Source of the DNA: Limnohabitans curvus
GTDB taxonomy: Bacteria; Pseudomonadota; Gammaproteobacteria; Burkholderiales; Burkholderiaceae_C
Length of the DNA stretch: 64,000 nucleotides
Direction: 5' to 3'
Assembly: GCF_003063475.1 (NCBI RefSeq)
Contig: NZ_NESP01000001.1
Location: forward strand, 2,790,001-2,854,000
Shown: positions 26,200 through 33,321 of the stretch, one piece after another
How the letters are laid out: each line of letters begins with the position of its first letter
How positions within the stretch are numbered: position 1 is the first letter of the stretch
The notes under the pieces: generated by a model
What the model was told of the DNA's origin: nothing
Seen by the model: the letters and a program-made list of their open reading frames with translations, nothing else
Database searches by the model: none
Program-made: the position numbers and the translations under genes

Positions 26200-26292
26200 C
26201 CTTGAACCCTTGGACTACTTCCGATTGATTGGTACGGCCAGAGGGGGCAGGTCAGTACTTGAAAAATATGAAGAATTTTTTAGGTGATTATG

Positions 26293-26300
26293 GAGTGGGA
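26293..26300 (+). repeat. Right attachment core (attR candidate)
   Basis: GAGTGGGA here is followed by ATGA and preceded by AT, giving ATG-GAG-TGG-GAA-TGA. It mirrors the final residues E-W-E-stop of GuaA. It is probably the original guaA 3' end displaced by the island. Confidence 0.6.
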
Positions 26301-26327
26301 ATGACGGGTCAATCAGCCCACAGAGGG

Positions 26328-26372
26328 AACAGCCTACAATCGGAGGCTGTTGGTTAATCGCCCGTTTTGGGC
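26328..26372. promoter_or_regulatory. Two hairpins in the infA leader region
   Basis: AACAGCCT/AGGCTGTT (26328-26351, 8-bp stem, 8-base loop) is followed by GCCC-GTTTT-GGGC and then TTGAATTTTT. The second resembles a weak terminator. It may be the old guaA terminator or a structured leader of infA; the sequence alone does not decide. Confidence 0.4.
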
Positions 26373-26403
26373 TTGAATTTTTAAATTAGAGAACACTGAG
26401 TAC

Positions 26404-26661
26404 ATGGCAAAAGAAGAAATGATCGAAATGAAGGGTGTCGTGACCGAGGTCTTGCCCGACTCTCGCTACCGCGTCACCCTGGAAAACGGTCACTCACTGA
26501 TCGCATACACCGCCGGCAAAATGCGCCTGCACCGCATCCGCATCATCGAAGGCGACAAAGTCACGGTCGAACTGTCTCCCTACGACATGAACAAAGCCCG
26601 TGTGACTTTCCGTCACATCGAAGGCAAGGGCCCAGGCCCAGCGGTCAAACGCCGCTTCTAA
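26404..26661 (+). CDS. infA: Translation initiation factor IF-1
   Basis: The 85-residue OB-fold protein matches IF-1: [40 protein letters not shown] and [14 protein letters not shown]. The C-terminal extension (PAVKRRF) is typical of the second infA copy of Burkholderiales, which is separate from the ribosomal-protein-operon infA. IF-1 binds the ribosomal A-site during initiation. It is the first undisturbed gene to the right of the island and probably followed guaA directly before the insertion. Confidence 0.93.
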   Translation: MAKEEMIEMKGVVTEVLPDSRYRVTLENGHSLIAYTAGKMRLHRIRIIEGDKVTVELSPYDMNKARVTFRHIEGKGPGPAVKRRF

Positions 26662-26715
26662 CTGTGCAACCGCCTTGCGGTGCGTTGCCGTTGGGCAATT
26701 TACCAAGAGGCTCAC

Positions 26716-27087
26716 ATGATCAGTCACACCTGCATCGGTACCAATGATTTGTCCCGCGCAGCTGCGTTTTACGACGCTTTGTTTGCGCTGATCAGCGGCA
26801 AACGTTTCTTTGAAATGGACCGAGGCATCGGTTGGGGCATCCAGCCTGGCCAACCGATGTTCAGCGTCCTTACCCCTTTTGATGGTCAGCCCGCAACCGT
26901 GGGCAATGGCAATATGGTGGCCTTGACGGTCGCAAGCCAAGACCTCGTCCACGCCTTGCACGCCAAAGCCCTAGAACTGGGTGGCACTGACGAAGGTGCA
27001 CCTGGCCTGCGCGGCGGTGGTTATTACGGCTGTTATTTCCGTGATTTAGATGGCAATAAGATTGCCGCATTTTGCGCGCAACACTAA
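26716..27087 (+). CDS. VOC-family (glyoxalase-like) protein
   Basis: The protein from the ATG at 26716 has 123 residues; an upstream in-frame start at 26680 lacks conserved sequence, and AAGAGG precedes the chosen ATG. It begins ISHTCIGTNDLSRAAAFYDA and ends GCYFRDLDGNKIAAFC, the single-domain glyoxalase/bleomycin-resistance pattern seen in many small lactoylglutathione-lyase-like proteins. The substrate is unknown. It lies between infA and a paiB remnant, and co-transcription with tadA is possible. Confidence 0.82.
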   Translation: MISHTCIGTNDLSRAAAFYDALFALISGKRFFEMDRGIGWGIQPGQPMFSVLTPFDGQPATVGNGNMVALTVASQDLVHALHAKALELGGTDEGAPGLRGGGYYGCYFRDLDGNKIAAFCAQH

Positions 27088-27096
27088 AGGCATTGC

Positions 27097-27249
27097 GTGT
27101 ACCTGCCCCAGCAGTTCAATGCCAAAGATGAGGGACATGCGCTCGCTCTTATGCGGGCGCATCCGTTTGCAAGCCTCATCAGTGTGGACGACGCGGGTTT
27201 CCCGTGCGTCACGCACATCCCCCTTCATTTGGGGATGGTGCACCCATGA
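27097..27249 (+). pseudogene. Remnant of a PaiB-type FMN-binding regulator
   Basis: A GTG-started frame of 50 codons reads YLPQQFNAKDEGHALALMRA, HPFASLISVDD and THIPLHL, the N-terminal strand order of PaiB/FMN-binding negative transcriptional regulators (normally about 200 residues). The frame then ends at 27249, overlapping the tadA start by 4 bp (ATGA). Three quarters of the protein is missing, with no trace farther on, so this looks like a deletion remnant abutting tadA. It may now act only as a leader that couples translation into tadA. Confidence 0.7.
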
Positions 27250-28262
27250 CGCATTCGCCCGAAGACATTGGCTTCATGCAGCTCGCCCTGCGCCAAGCGC
27301 AAGCGGCTGCAGACGCGGGTGAAGTGCCCGTCGGCGCCGTGGTGGTGAGGGCAGGGCAGGTGATCGCCTACGGCCACAATGCGCCACTGACCCGCCACGA
27401 CCCAACAGCGCATGCAGAAGTCAATGCCATGCGTGCCGCAGCCCAAGTACTGGGCAACTATCGGCTGGACGACTGCACTTTGTATGTGACGCTAGAGCCT
27501 TGCGCCATGTGCAGCGGAGCGGCGTTGCATGCACGTTTCAAGCGCGTGGTGTTTGGTGCGACTGAGCCTAAAACGGGCGCAGCGGGTTCAGTGTTGAACT
27601 TGTTTGCGCATGAGCAAATCAACCATCAAACCCAAGTCACGGGTGGCGTGTTGGCCGACGACTGCGCTCAAGTGCTGAAAAGCTTTTTTGAGCAACGCCG
27701 TGCAGATCAGCAACTCAGCAAGGTTCCGTTGCGTGATGACGCTTTGCGCACGCCTGATGGTGCGTTTGCAGGGCTGGATGTGCCCTTGGCGATGTCGCGT
27801 TTCACGGCAGATTTGCCAGCCTTAGAAGGCTTGCGCCTGCATTGGTTTGACAACCGACAAGACGGCCAATCTGCGCCGCACGTTTACCTACACGGGCTCG
27901 ATGGCTGGAGCTTGCAATACGTCGCTCAGTTGCAATCGTCAGCACCTGTGATTGCTTTGGACTTGCCTGGCTTTGGCTTGTCCGACAAGCCCAAAAAAGT
28001 GGCAGCCCATCGCATCGCTTGGCACGCCCAAGTGCTGCAAGAGTTTTTGGCCAGTGTGCAACCCGCACCTGTGGCCTTGCATGTGCCGCGTGTGATGGCA
28101 CCGCTGCTCGCCAAGTTGCCTTTGCCTATTCATTGGATGGAAACGTCTGCACTGCCTGCCGCCCTGCGTGATGCCCCATATCCCGACCATGGCCACATGG
28201 CCGGTCCTCGTGCCTTGAGCACCTTGTTGGCTGCACCGATGCCGCCACCTGAACGAAGTTAA
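27246..28262 (+). CDS. tadA: tRNA adenosine deaminase fused to a hydrolase-like domain
   Basis: The 338-residue protein has a complete TadA domain: zinc/catalytic HAE at residues 56-58 (TAHAEVNAM) and Cys86 and Cys89 in EPCAMC. TadA makes inosine at the wobble position of tRNA-Arg(ACG). After about residue 155 a second domain of some 180 residues resembles an alpha/beta hydrolase (YLHGLDGWSLQYVAQL, ALDLPGFGLSDKPKK), but the nucleophile elbow G-x-S-x-G is absent (VALHVPRVMAPLL stands there). The fusion is therefore probably non-catalytic in its C-terminal half. The start chosen overlaps the paiB remnant; a longer reading from 27204 is out of family. No frameshift is visible at the junction. 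Confidence 0.87.
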   Translation: MTHSPEDIGFMQLALRQAQAAADAGEVPVGAVVVRAGQVIAYGHNAPLTRHDPTAHAEVNAMRAAAQVLGNYRLDDCTLYVTLEPCAMCSGAALHARFKRVVFGATEPKTGAAGSVLNLFAHEQINHQTQVTGGVLADDCAQVLKSFFEQRRADQQLSKVPLRDDALRTPDGAFAGLDVPLAMSRFTADLPALEGLRLHWFDNRQDGQSAPHVYLHGLDGWSLQYVAQLQSSAPVIALDLPGFGLSDKPKKVAAHRIAWHAQVLQEFLASVQPAPVALHVPRVMAPLLAKLPLPIHWMETSALPAALRDAPYPDHGHMAGPRALSTLLAAPMPPPERS

Positions 28263-28264
28263 TC

Positions 28265-28939
28265 ATGCCCAACGCCACACCCCCCATCGGTTACGAAGTG
28301 AAGTTTCAGAGGGTCGGTGTAGGAGGTGGTGCTGATTTGCAAATCCGTTCCTTGCTCGACAAGCAACAGTTTTTTGACCCACTGGGCTTGGCATTTGATG
28401 CCGGTATTTCATCAGCCACTTGGCCCTTGTTTGGTTTGGTCTGGCCCTCGGCGCTAAAGTTGGCAGACCTCATGCAAACCTGGGAACTCAAAGGTAAGCG
28501 CGTGTTGGAAGTAGGGTGCGGTTTAGGCTTGGCCAGCTTGGTGGTGCACCGCCGTGAGGGCAACATCACCGCCAGTGATTGCCACCCATTGACCGAGACT
28601 TTTCTCAATGCCAATGTGTTGCTGAACGAATTGCCGCCTCTGCATTACGAAACGGGCAACTGGGGCAGGGTGAACAAAGGCCTGGGCGCGTTTGACTTAC
28701 TCATTGCCAGCGATGTGCTGTACGAGCGTAGTCACCCTGCACAACTGTCTGGTTTCATTCAAGAGCATGCAGCAGAGGGCGCTGAAGTGCTCATCATTGA
28801 CCCCAACCGCGGCAACCGCAGTGCGTTTCACCGTGACATGGCCCATATGGGATTTTCTGTGACAGAAATCATCATGAACGAACCGCTGCAAGACTTGAGT
28901 ACGTATCGCGGTCGCTTGCTGCATTACACACGCGGATGA
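28265..28939 (+). CDS. Class I SAM-dependent methyltransferase
   Basis: The 224-residue protein has the Rossmann motif I VLEVGCGLGLASLVVHRR near residue 80 and the motif IV-like ASDVLYERSH near residue 156. The arrangement resembles the METTL23/Nnt1 group of protein or small-molecule methyltransferases. The target is unknown. It starts 2 bp after the tadA fusion stop, so it is co-transcribed with tadA. Confidence 0.83.
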   Translation: MPNATPPIGYEVKFQRVGVGGGADLQIRSLLDKQQFFDPLGLAFDAGISSATWPLFGLVWPSALKLADLMQTWELKGKRVLEVGCGLGLASLVVHRREGNITASDCHPLTETFLNANVLLNELPPLHYETGNWGRVNKGLGAFDLLIASDVLYERSHPAQLSGFIQEHAAEGAEVLIIDPNRGNRSAFHRDMAHMGFSVTEIIMNEPLQDLSTYRGRLLHYTRG

Positions 28940-28968
28940 GTCAACACCCGTAAATTTGCCGCGACAAT

Positions 28969-29904
28969 GTGAGGATGGCTCACATTTACATCTATTCCCC
29001 CAGCGGCGCGGTGCGCGACAAAGCAGCTTTCAAACGAGGCGTCGCACGTCTGAAAAAACTCGGTCACGAGGTCGAACTCGATGCAGACGCACTCAGCAGC
29101 CACACCCGTTTTGCCGGTGACGATGCCACCCGTTTGGCTGCCATTCACCGCGCGGCAGACAGCGGCGCCAATGTGGCCTTGATTTCTCGTGGTGGCTACG
29201 GCCTCACACGCATCTTGCCCGGCATCAAATACAAGCAAGTGGCCAAAGCCATTGCCAAAGGCACGCAGTTTGTGGGCTTGAGCGACTTCACGGCTTTCCA
29301 AAACGCGCTATTGGCGAAAACTGGTGCCGTCACTTGGGCTGGCCCTGCATTGGGTGAAGACTTTGGTGCAGAACAACCCGACGACATCATGGAAGCCTGT
29401 TTTGACGACATGGTCAGTGGGCAGGGTGAGGGCGCAGGTTGGCATTTCTCTACCGCGTGCGCCACGGCTAACGCCAAGCGCCGCTCCGGCGTGTGGGCGC
29501 ACGATGCGGTGCTGTGGGGTGGTAACTTGGCTGTGTTGGTTTCATTGCTCGGCACGCCCTATTTCCCGCAGATCAAAAACGGCGTGTTGTTTCTTGAGGA
29601 TGTGGGCGAACACCCGTACCGCATTGAGCGCATGCTCACGCAGTTGTTGCACGCCGGTGTGTTGGCCCATCAAAAAGCAATTGTGTTGGGGCAATTCAAC
29701 AATTACAAACTCACGCCGCACGACAAAGGCTTCAAGCTGCAAAGCGTGATCGATTGGTTGCGCACGCAAATCAAAGCGCCGGTGTTGACCGATTTGCCGT
29801 TCGGGCACGTGCCAACCAAGCTGTGCTTGCCTGTGGGCCAAAAGATTGATCTGGTCGTGGAAGACCGTGATGCGTTGCTGCTTTGGGCGCATACAGACCA
29901 TTAA
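28969..29904 (+). CDS. ldcA: LD-carboxypeptidase (peptidase family S66)
   Basis: The 311-residue protein (309 if the ATG at 28975 is used; GTG at 28969 is the longest start) matches family S66: IYIYSPSGAVRDKAAFKRGV, LISRGGYGLTRILPG, FVGLSDFTAF with the probable nucleophile Ser, and FLEDVGEHPYRIERML with the conserved Glu. The His is in LPFGHVPTKLCLPVG. It removes the terminal D-Ala from murein tetrapeptides during recycling. No signal peptide is seen, which fits the cytoplasmic enzyme. It closes the tadA-methyltransferase-ldcA run. Confidence 0.92.
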   Translation: MRMAHIYIYSPSGAVRDKAAFKRGVARLKKLGHEVELDADALSSHTRFAGDDATRLAAIHRAADSGANVALISRGGYGLTRILPGIKYKQVAKAIAKGTQFVGLSDFTAFQNALLAKTGAVTWAGPALGEDFGAEQPDDIMEACFDDMVSGQGEGAGWHFSTACATANAKRRSGVWAHDAVLWGGNLAVLVSLLGTPYFPQIKNGVLFLEDVGEHPYRIERMLTQLLHAGVLAHQKAIVLGQFNNYKLTPHDKGFKLQSVIDWLRTQIKAPVLTDLPFGHVPTKLCLPVGQKIDLVVEDRDALLLWAHTDH

Positions 29905-29905
29905 C

Positions 29906-29929
29906 TTTTGATACGTATCGTTTGATACG
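29906..29929. repeat. TTTGATACG repeat / CGTATC-GTTT-GATACG palindrome
   Basis: TTTTGATACG at 29906 is repeated as GTTTGATACG at 29920, and 29914-29929 forms a perfect inverted repeat CGTATC/GATACG with a 4-base loop. A TATATT hexamer follows at 29933-29938. This looks like an operator-promoter, yet no intact gene lies downstream in either direction. Confidence 0.45.
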
Positions 29930-29956
29930 ATGTATATTATGTAAAGTTAAAGAATC

Positions 29957-29985
29957 AGAGAAAACCGCATCTGGTGCGGTTCTCT
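29957..29985 (-). terminator. Terminator hairpin at the end of the Bug remnant
   Basis: AGAGAAAACCGCA and TGCGGTTCTCT pair around a 5-base loop. On the minus strand the hairpin directly follows the remnant of the Bug gene, with a short T-rich stretch inside the stem. Confidence 0.5.
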
Positions 29986-30088
29986 CGTCGGCCAACAGCT
30001 TGCGAAAAGCGGCTGTTTCCAAAGGTGTGGATTCGGCGCCAAGGTCTGCGAATCGTTGTTTAAGCGCGGGTGCTGCCAAGGCTTTGCG
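29984..30088 (-). pseudogene. C-terminal remnant of a Bug-type binding protein
   Basis: On the minus strand about 35 codons read RKALAAPALKQRFADLGAES followed by TPLETAAFRKLLADE. This is the conserved C-terminus of Bug/TTT periplasmic binding proteins (…RFADLGAE…F…LLADE). An in-frame TAA lies immediately upstream at 30089-30091, and no earlier part of the gene is recognisable before the ankyrin gene. It is a decayed or deleted copy. The complete Bug proteins at 3281-4258 and 5704-6684 are different in this region. Confidence 0.65.
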
Positions 30089-30128
30089 TTATGCGCCAGT
30101 ATGTAAATAGATTGCCTATTGAGTGAGG

Positions 30129-30794
30129 CTATTCTTTGATTGGATTTTGGATATACCAAGATTCAATGAATGCGCGAATGTAGAACGCGCTTTGTTGGTG
30201 GTCACCCCTCAAAGCCAAGTCCAAGGCTGTGGCATTGCCGTGATTGACCAAAGTTGGGTCGGCCCCCTCTTCCAGCAGCAACTTCACGGCCAACGGTGGT
30301 GCTGAATAAGCCGCCATCATCAACGGTGTGGTGCCGTTGGCGGATTCGCTATCAATGTAGGCATCGTTGTCTAGTAGCAAACGCATCATGTCGCGGTGAC
30401 CACGGGTAGAGGCGTAATGCAGCGGCGTCCAGCCTGCTCGGTTCACATCGGCACCGCGGTCAATCAGCAGCTTGGCCAGCGCCAGTTGGTTATGGATGGC
30501 CGCCAGCATCAAGGGGGTTTCGCCCAGGTGGTTTTGCACATTGACTTGCGTTTGCGGGTGTTTTGCTAAAACCAGCGCAGACTTGGGTGACTCAGATTGA
30601 AGCGCAACCAGCAAGCCAGGAATGCCTTTCTCGTTGGGTGTATTGGGATCAAAACCACGGGCCAGTAGCTTTTCGATGACTTCTGGCTTGTCAAAATGAA
30701 GTGCCGAGATGAAGTCATCATACGAACCTGCATTGGATAAAGAATATCCAATAAAAACATATAGATAAAGAAAATACTTAAAGCAATTTCTCAT
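30129..30794 (-). CDS. Exported ankyrin-repeat protein
   Basis: The 221-residue protein starts with a hydrophobic signal segment (FLYLYVFIGYSLSNAGS) and then has about five ankyrin repeats: GIPGLLVALQSESPKSALVL, GETPLMLAAIHNQLALAKLL, GWTPLHYASTRGHRDMMRLL and GTTPLMMAAYSAPPLAVKLL are the clear ones. It is predicted periplasmic and to bind another protein. It starts 4 bp inside tatD (ATGA overlap) and is the last gene of the mltG-tmk-holB-tatD run. The partner is unknown; similar ankyrin genes occur after tatD in other Burkholderiales, as I recall. Confidence 0.85.
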   Translation of the reverse strand: MRNCFKYFLYLYVFIGYSLSNAGSYDDFISALHFDKPEVIEKLLARGFDPNTPNEKGIPGLLVALQSESPKSALVLAKHPQTQVNVQNHLGETPLMLAAIHNQLALAKLLIDRGADVNRAGWTPLHYASTRGHRDMMRLLLDNDAYIDSESANGTTPLMMAAYSAPPLAVKLLLEEGADPTLVNHGNATALDLALRGDHQQSAFYIRAFIESWYIQNPIKE

Positions 30795-31585
30795 TTTAAA
30801 ACAGCACTGAAAAGTTGGTCAAAATTGCGGCTGGTGGCTTCGGCCACGGCTTCCACGGACATGCCTTTGATCTCGGCAATCTGCTTCGCCACAAACGGCA
30901 CATAAGACGGGTTGTTGGTCTTGCCACGGTGCGGCACAGGCGCCAAATACGGGCTGTCGGTCTCGATCAAGATGCGGTTCATGGGGACAAACTTCGCTAC
31001 ATCGCGCAAGTCTTGGGCATTTTTGAAGGTCAAGATGCCTGAAAACGAGATGTACAGCCCGAGGTCCAAGCCGGCACGGGCCACGTCGGCGGTTTCGGTG
31101 AAGCAGTGAAACACGCCCCCTGCACTGCCTGCGGAGCCGTCTTCGCCCTGCTCTTTCAAAATCGCCACGGTATCTGCCGACGAGCTGCGGGTGTGGATGA
31201 CCAAAGGCAGCTGGGTTTGCTGCGCGGCCTGGATGTGGATGCGAAAGCGGTTGCGTTGCCATTCCATGTCGGCCACGGTGCGCTCGCCCAAGCGGAAATA
31301 GTCGAGGCCGGTTTCACCAATGCCCACCACTTTGGGCAATTTGGCGCGGGTCAGCAGGTCGTCGAGCGTGGGTTCTTGCACGCCTTCGTTGTCGGGGTGC
31401 ACGCCCACGGTAGCCCAGAAGTTGTCGAACTGCGTGGCGAGGCCATGCACTTCAGGAAAGCGCTCGAGTGTGGTGCTGATGACCAAGGCGCGCGTGACTT
31501 GGGCTTTGGCCATGTCGTCGCGGATAGTGTGGATGTTTTCGGCCAGCTCTGGAAAATTCAGGTGGCAATGGGAATCGGTGAACAT
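30791..31585 (-). CDS. tatD: TatD-family metal-dependent hydrolase
   Basis: The 264-residue TIM-barrel protein begins MFTDSHCHLNFPE (the H-x-H metal pair) and has GIGETGLDYF, PLVIHTRSSSADT, GVFHCFTET and ETDSPYLAPVPHRGK, the full set of TatD metal-site motifs. TatD proteins are Mg-dependent 3'-5' exonucleases or D-aminoacyl-tRNA-related hydrolases. The gene follows holB by 9 bp, the standard Burkholderiales order, and is coupled to the ankyrin gene. Confidence 0.94.
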   Translation of the reverse strand: MFTDSHCHLNFPELAENIHTIRDDMAKAQVTRALVISTTLERFPEVHGLATQFDNFWATVGVHPDNEGVQEPTLDDLLTRAKLPKVVGIGETGLDYFRLGERTVADMEWQRNRFRIHIQAAQQTQLPLVIHTRSSSADTVAILKEQGEDGSAGSAGGVFHCFTETADVARAGLDLGLYISFSGILTFKNAQDLRDVAKFVPMNRILIETDSPYLAPVPHRGKTNNPSYVPFVAKQIAEIKGMSVEAVAEATSRNFDQLFSAVLK

Positions 31586-31594
31586 ATTTCTTTT

Positions 31595-32617
31595 TTAGTC
31601 TTTGGCGCGCAGGGCCGTTTGCGCACGCGCCACCAAGGCTTCAAACATCAAGCCTGCGTTGTACGGGTGCTCAGATGTGCGGGCAGCATCCATCAAGTCT
31701 TTGGACCATTGGGTCAGTGAGTTGACCGTGCCAGCAGCCGGTAAATCTGCCGCCATGAAGAACCGTGGCTCGCCGCCGGTGCGCAAAGCCAGTAAGTCGT
31801 GACACAGCTTTTGCAGCATGGCGATGGCCTGCGATGGCGTGGCGTCAGACACCGCGCCCACATCCCCACGCAGCACGGCTTTGGGTAAGCCCGCCCAAAT
31901 GGCCGCTTTGAGGCCTGCATTGGCTAGGTCTAGCGCATCTTCAGGTCGACCGCCCGCAGCACACAGCAACACGGCGGCATCGGCGGCGGGCACGCCTTGG
32001 GTTTGCAGCCAGCTCAATGACTCGGCTTCGGAGGGCCAAATCATGGTGTGGGTTTGGCAACGGCTGCGGATCGTGGGTAACAGCTGATGGGCCGCTTCGC
32101 TGGCCAGCACAAAGCGGCACTCGCCTGGTGGCTCTTCCAGCGTTTTGAGGATGGTGTTGGCCGTCACATGGTTCATGCGCTCGGCGGGGTACACAAACAC
32201 CACTTTGGTCGAGCCGCCCGAGCGGGTTTGCTGGCTGAAAGCCACCATGTCGCGTGCAGCTTCGACGCGAATTTCTTTGCTGGGTTTGCGCTTTTTGTCG
32301 TCGAGGTCTTTTTGGGTTTTCTCGTCAAGAGGCCAGTTCAGCTCTAACGCCAAGGCTTCGGGCATGAGTGTGCGCAGGTCCGCATGGGTGCGCACATCCA
32401 CCGCGTGACAGCTGCGGCACTGGTAGCAAGCGCCCTGCTTGGTTGGGGCTTCGCACAGCCAAGCACGGGCCAGCTCTAGGCCCAGCGTGTATTGGCCCAA
32501 GCCCGATGGGCCTTGCAGCAGCCATGCGTGACCGCGTCGCTCGAGCAAGGTGGTGAGTTGGCCTTGCAGCCAAGGGCTGAGCACAGGCCTCGCTTGTGGT
32601 GTTGTGGTTTCGGTCAT
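31595..32617 (-). CDS. holB: DNA polymerase III subunit delta'
   Basis: The 340-residue AAA+ protein has a degenerate P-loop (GPSGLGQYTL, without the Lys), typical of delta', and a four-Cys zinc site at residues 55, 64, 67 and 70 (CEAPTKQGACYQCRSC). It has KVVFVYPAERMN and ANTILKTLEEPPGECRFVL, the sensor/SRC region of clamp-loader subunits. It is part of the clamp loader that places the beta clamp. It lies 13 bp after tmk. Confidence 0.92.
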   Translation of the reverse strand: MTETTTPQARPVLSPWLQGQLTTLLERRGHAWLLQGPSGLGQYTLGLELARAWLCEAPTKQGACYQCRSCHAVDVRTHADLRTLMPEALALELNWPLDEKTQKDLDDKKRKPSKEIRVEAARDMVAFSQQTRSGGSTKVVFVYPAERMNHVTANTILKTLEEPPGECRFVLASEAAHQLLPTIRSRCQTHTMIWPSEAESLSWLQTQGVPAADAAVLLCAAGGRPEDALDLANAGLKAAIWAGLPKAVLRGDVGAVSDATPSQAIAMLQKLCHDLLALRTGGEPRFFMAADLPAAGTVNSLTQWSKDLMDAARTSEHPYNAGLMFEALVARAQTALRAKD

Positions 32618-32630
32618 GCGACGTTAGAGC

Positions 32631-33296
32631 TCAAGTCTCGCTCAGCCAGCCGCGCTGCACAAAGTTCTGGTGCAGTTGCTGCCACACGGCTTCACGGGTT
32701 TGAGCGGCGTCTAGGCGCACAAAGCGCTGTGCATCGGCTTGGGCGCGGGCGGCATAGCCGTCCGACACTTTTTGGAAGAACTCAACGGGCTGCGCCTCAA
32801 AGCGATCGGGCACGCGGGCACCGGCCAGGCGCACGGCGGCGATGGCTGGGTCAAGCTCAAACCAAACGGTCACATCGGGTTGACGCAAGCCATTGCTTGA
32901 AGGGCTGACTGCGTCAGCGGGAATCGCCTGTACCCATTGCTCAAGCTGTTGCAACACACCTAAATCAAAGCCACGGCCACTGCCTTGATAGGCAAACGTG
33001 GCGTCCGTGAAGCGGTCACACAGCACCACATCGCCACGTGCCAAAGCGGGCTCAATCACGTGGTGTAAATGGTCGCGGCGGGCCGCAAAGATCAGCAAGG
33101 CTTCGGTCAGCGAATCCATCGCGTCGTGCAGCACCATCTCACGCAGCTTTTCGGCCAAAGGCGTGCCACCGGGCTCGCGGGTGAGCGTGACTTGGCGGCC
33201 TTGCGCTTTGAACGCTGCGGCCAAGCCATCGATGTGCGTGGATTTGCCCGCACCATCGATGCCTTCAAAACTGATGAACAGACCTGTTTTTGTCAT
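32631..33296 (-). CDS. tmk: Thymidylate kinase
   Basis: The 221-residue protein has the P-loop [14 protein letters not shown] (residues about 9-22), the DR(Y/F) motif [19 protein letters not shown] and the LID-like region near residue 150. It phosphorylates dTMP to dTDP. It sits between mltG (25 bp) and holB, the conserved arrangement. [17 protein letters not shown] segment confirms the family. Confidence 0.96.
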   Translation of the reverse strand: MTKTGLFISFEGIDGAGKSTHIDGLAAAFKAQGRQVTLTREPGGTPLAEKLREMVLHDAMDSLTEALLIFAARRDHLHHVIEPALARGDVVLCDRFTDATFAYQGSGRGFDLGVLQQLEQWVQAIPADAVSPSSNGLRQPDVTVWFELDPAIAAVRLAGARVPDRFEAQPVEFFQKVSDGYAARAQADAQRFVRLDAAQTREAVWQQLHQNFVQRGWLSET

Positions 33297-33321
33297 AGCC
33301 CGCTATTTTGCCTGTTCGGCA

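Larger units (their letters stand above)
25002..26254 (+). mobile_element. IS3-family element, IS407-like (1253 bp), with GTAC duplication
   Basis: The ends are inverted repeats beginning TGACCTGCCCCCTCTG (left from 25002; right from 26254 on the reverse strand), continuing with GCCGTACCAA on both sides apart from a one-base offset. A 4-bp direct duplication GTAC flanks the element at 24998-25001 and 26255-26258, as expected for the IS407 subgroup. It encodes orfA and orfB in -1 relation. Everything looks intact, so it is a recent simple insertion into the island. Confidence 0.93.
21358..26300 (+). mobile_element. Integrative island at the 3' end of guaA
   Basis: The segment starts at the terminal guaA codons and ends at a second copy of GAGTGGGA followed by ATGA, which re-creates a guaA-like ending (M-E-W-E-stop). 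Inside are a tyrosine recombinase gene immediately downstream of guaA, an unrecognised gene fragment, a winged-helix regulator and two IS3-family elements. Apart from the IS elements, the DNA is visibly more AT-rich than its surroundings and uses different codons (many AAA, TTA, ATA). The 3' end of guaA is a known integration target of genomic islands. The 8-bp repeat is short, so the right boundary is a reasoned proposal. Confidence 0.75.

Noticed and set aside
29883..30110. Small + strand ORF after ldcA
   Set aside because: No start codon or ribosome-binding site lies near the plausible part, and the minus strand reads a Bug C-terminus there.
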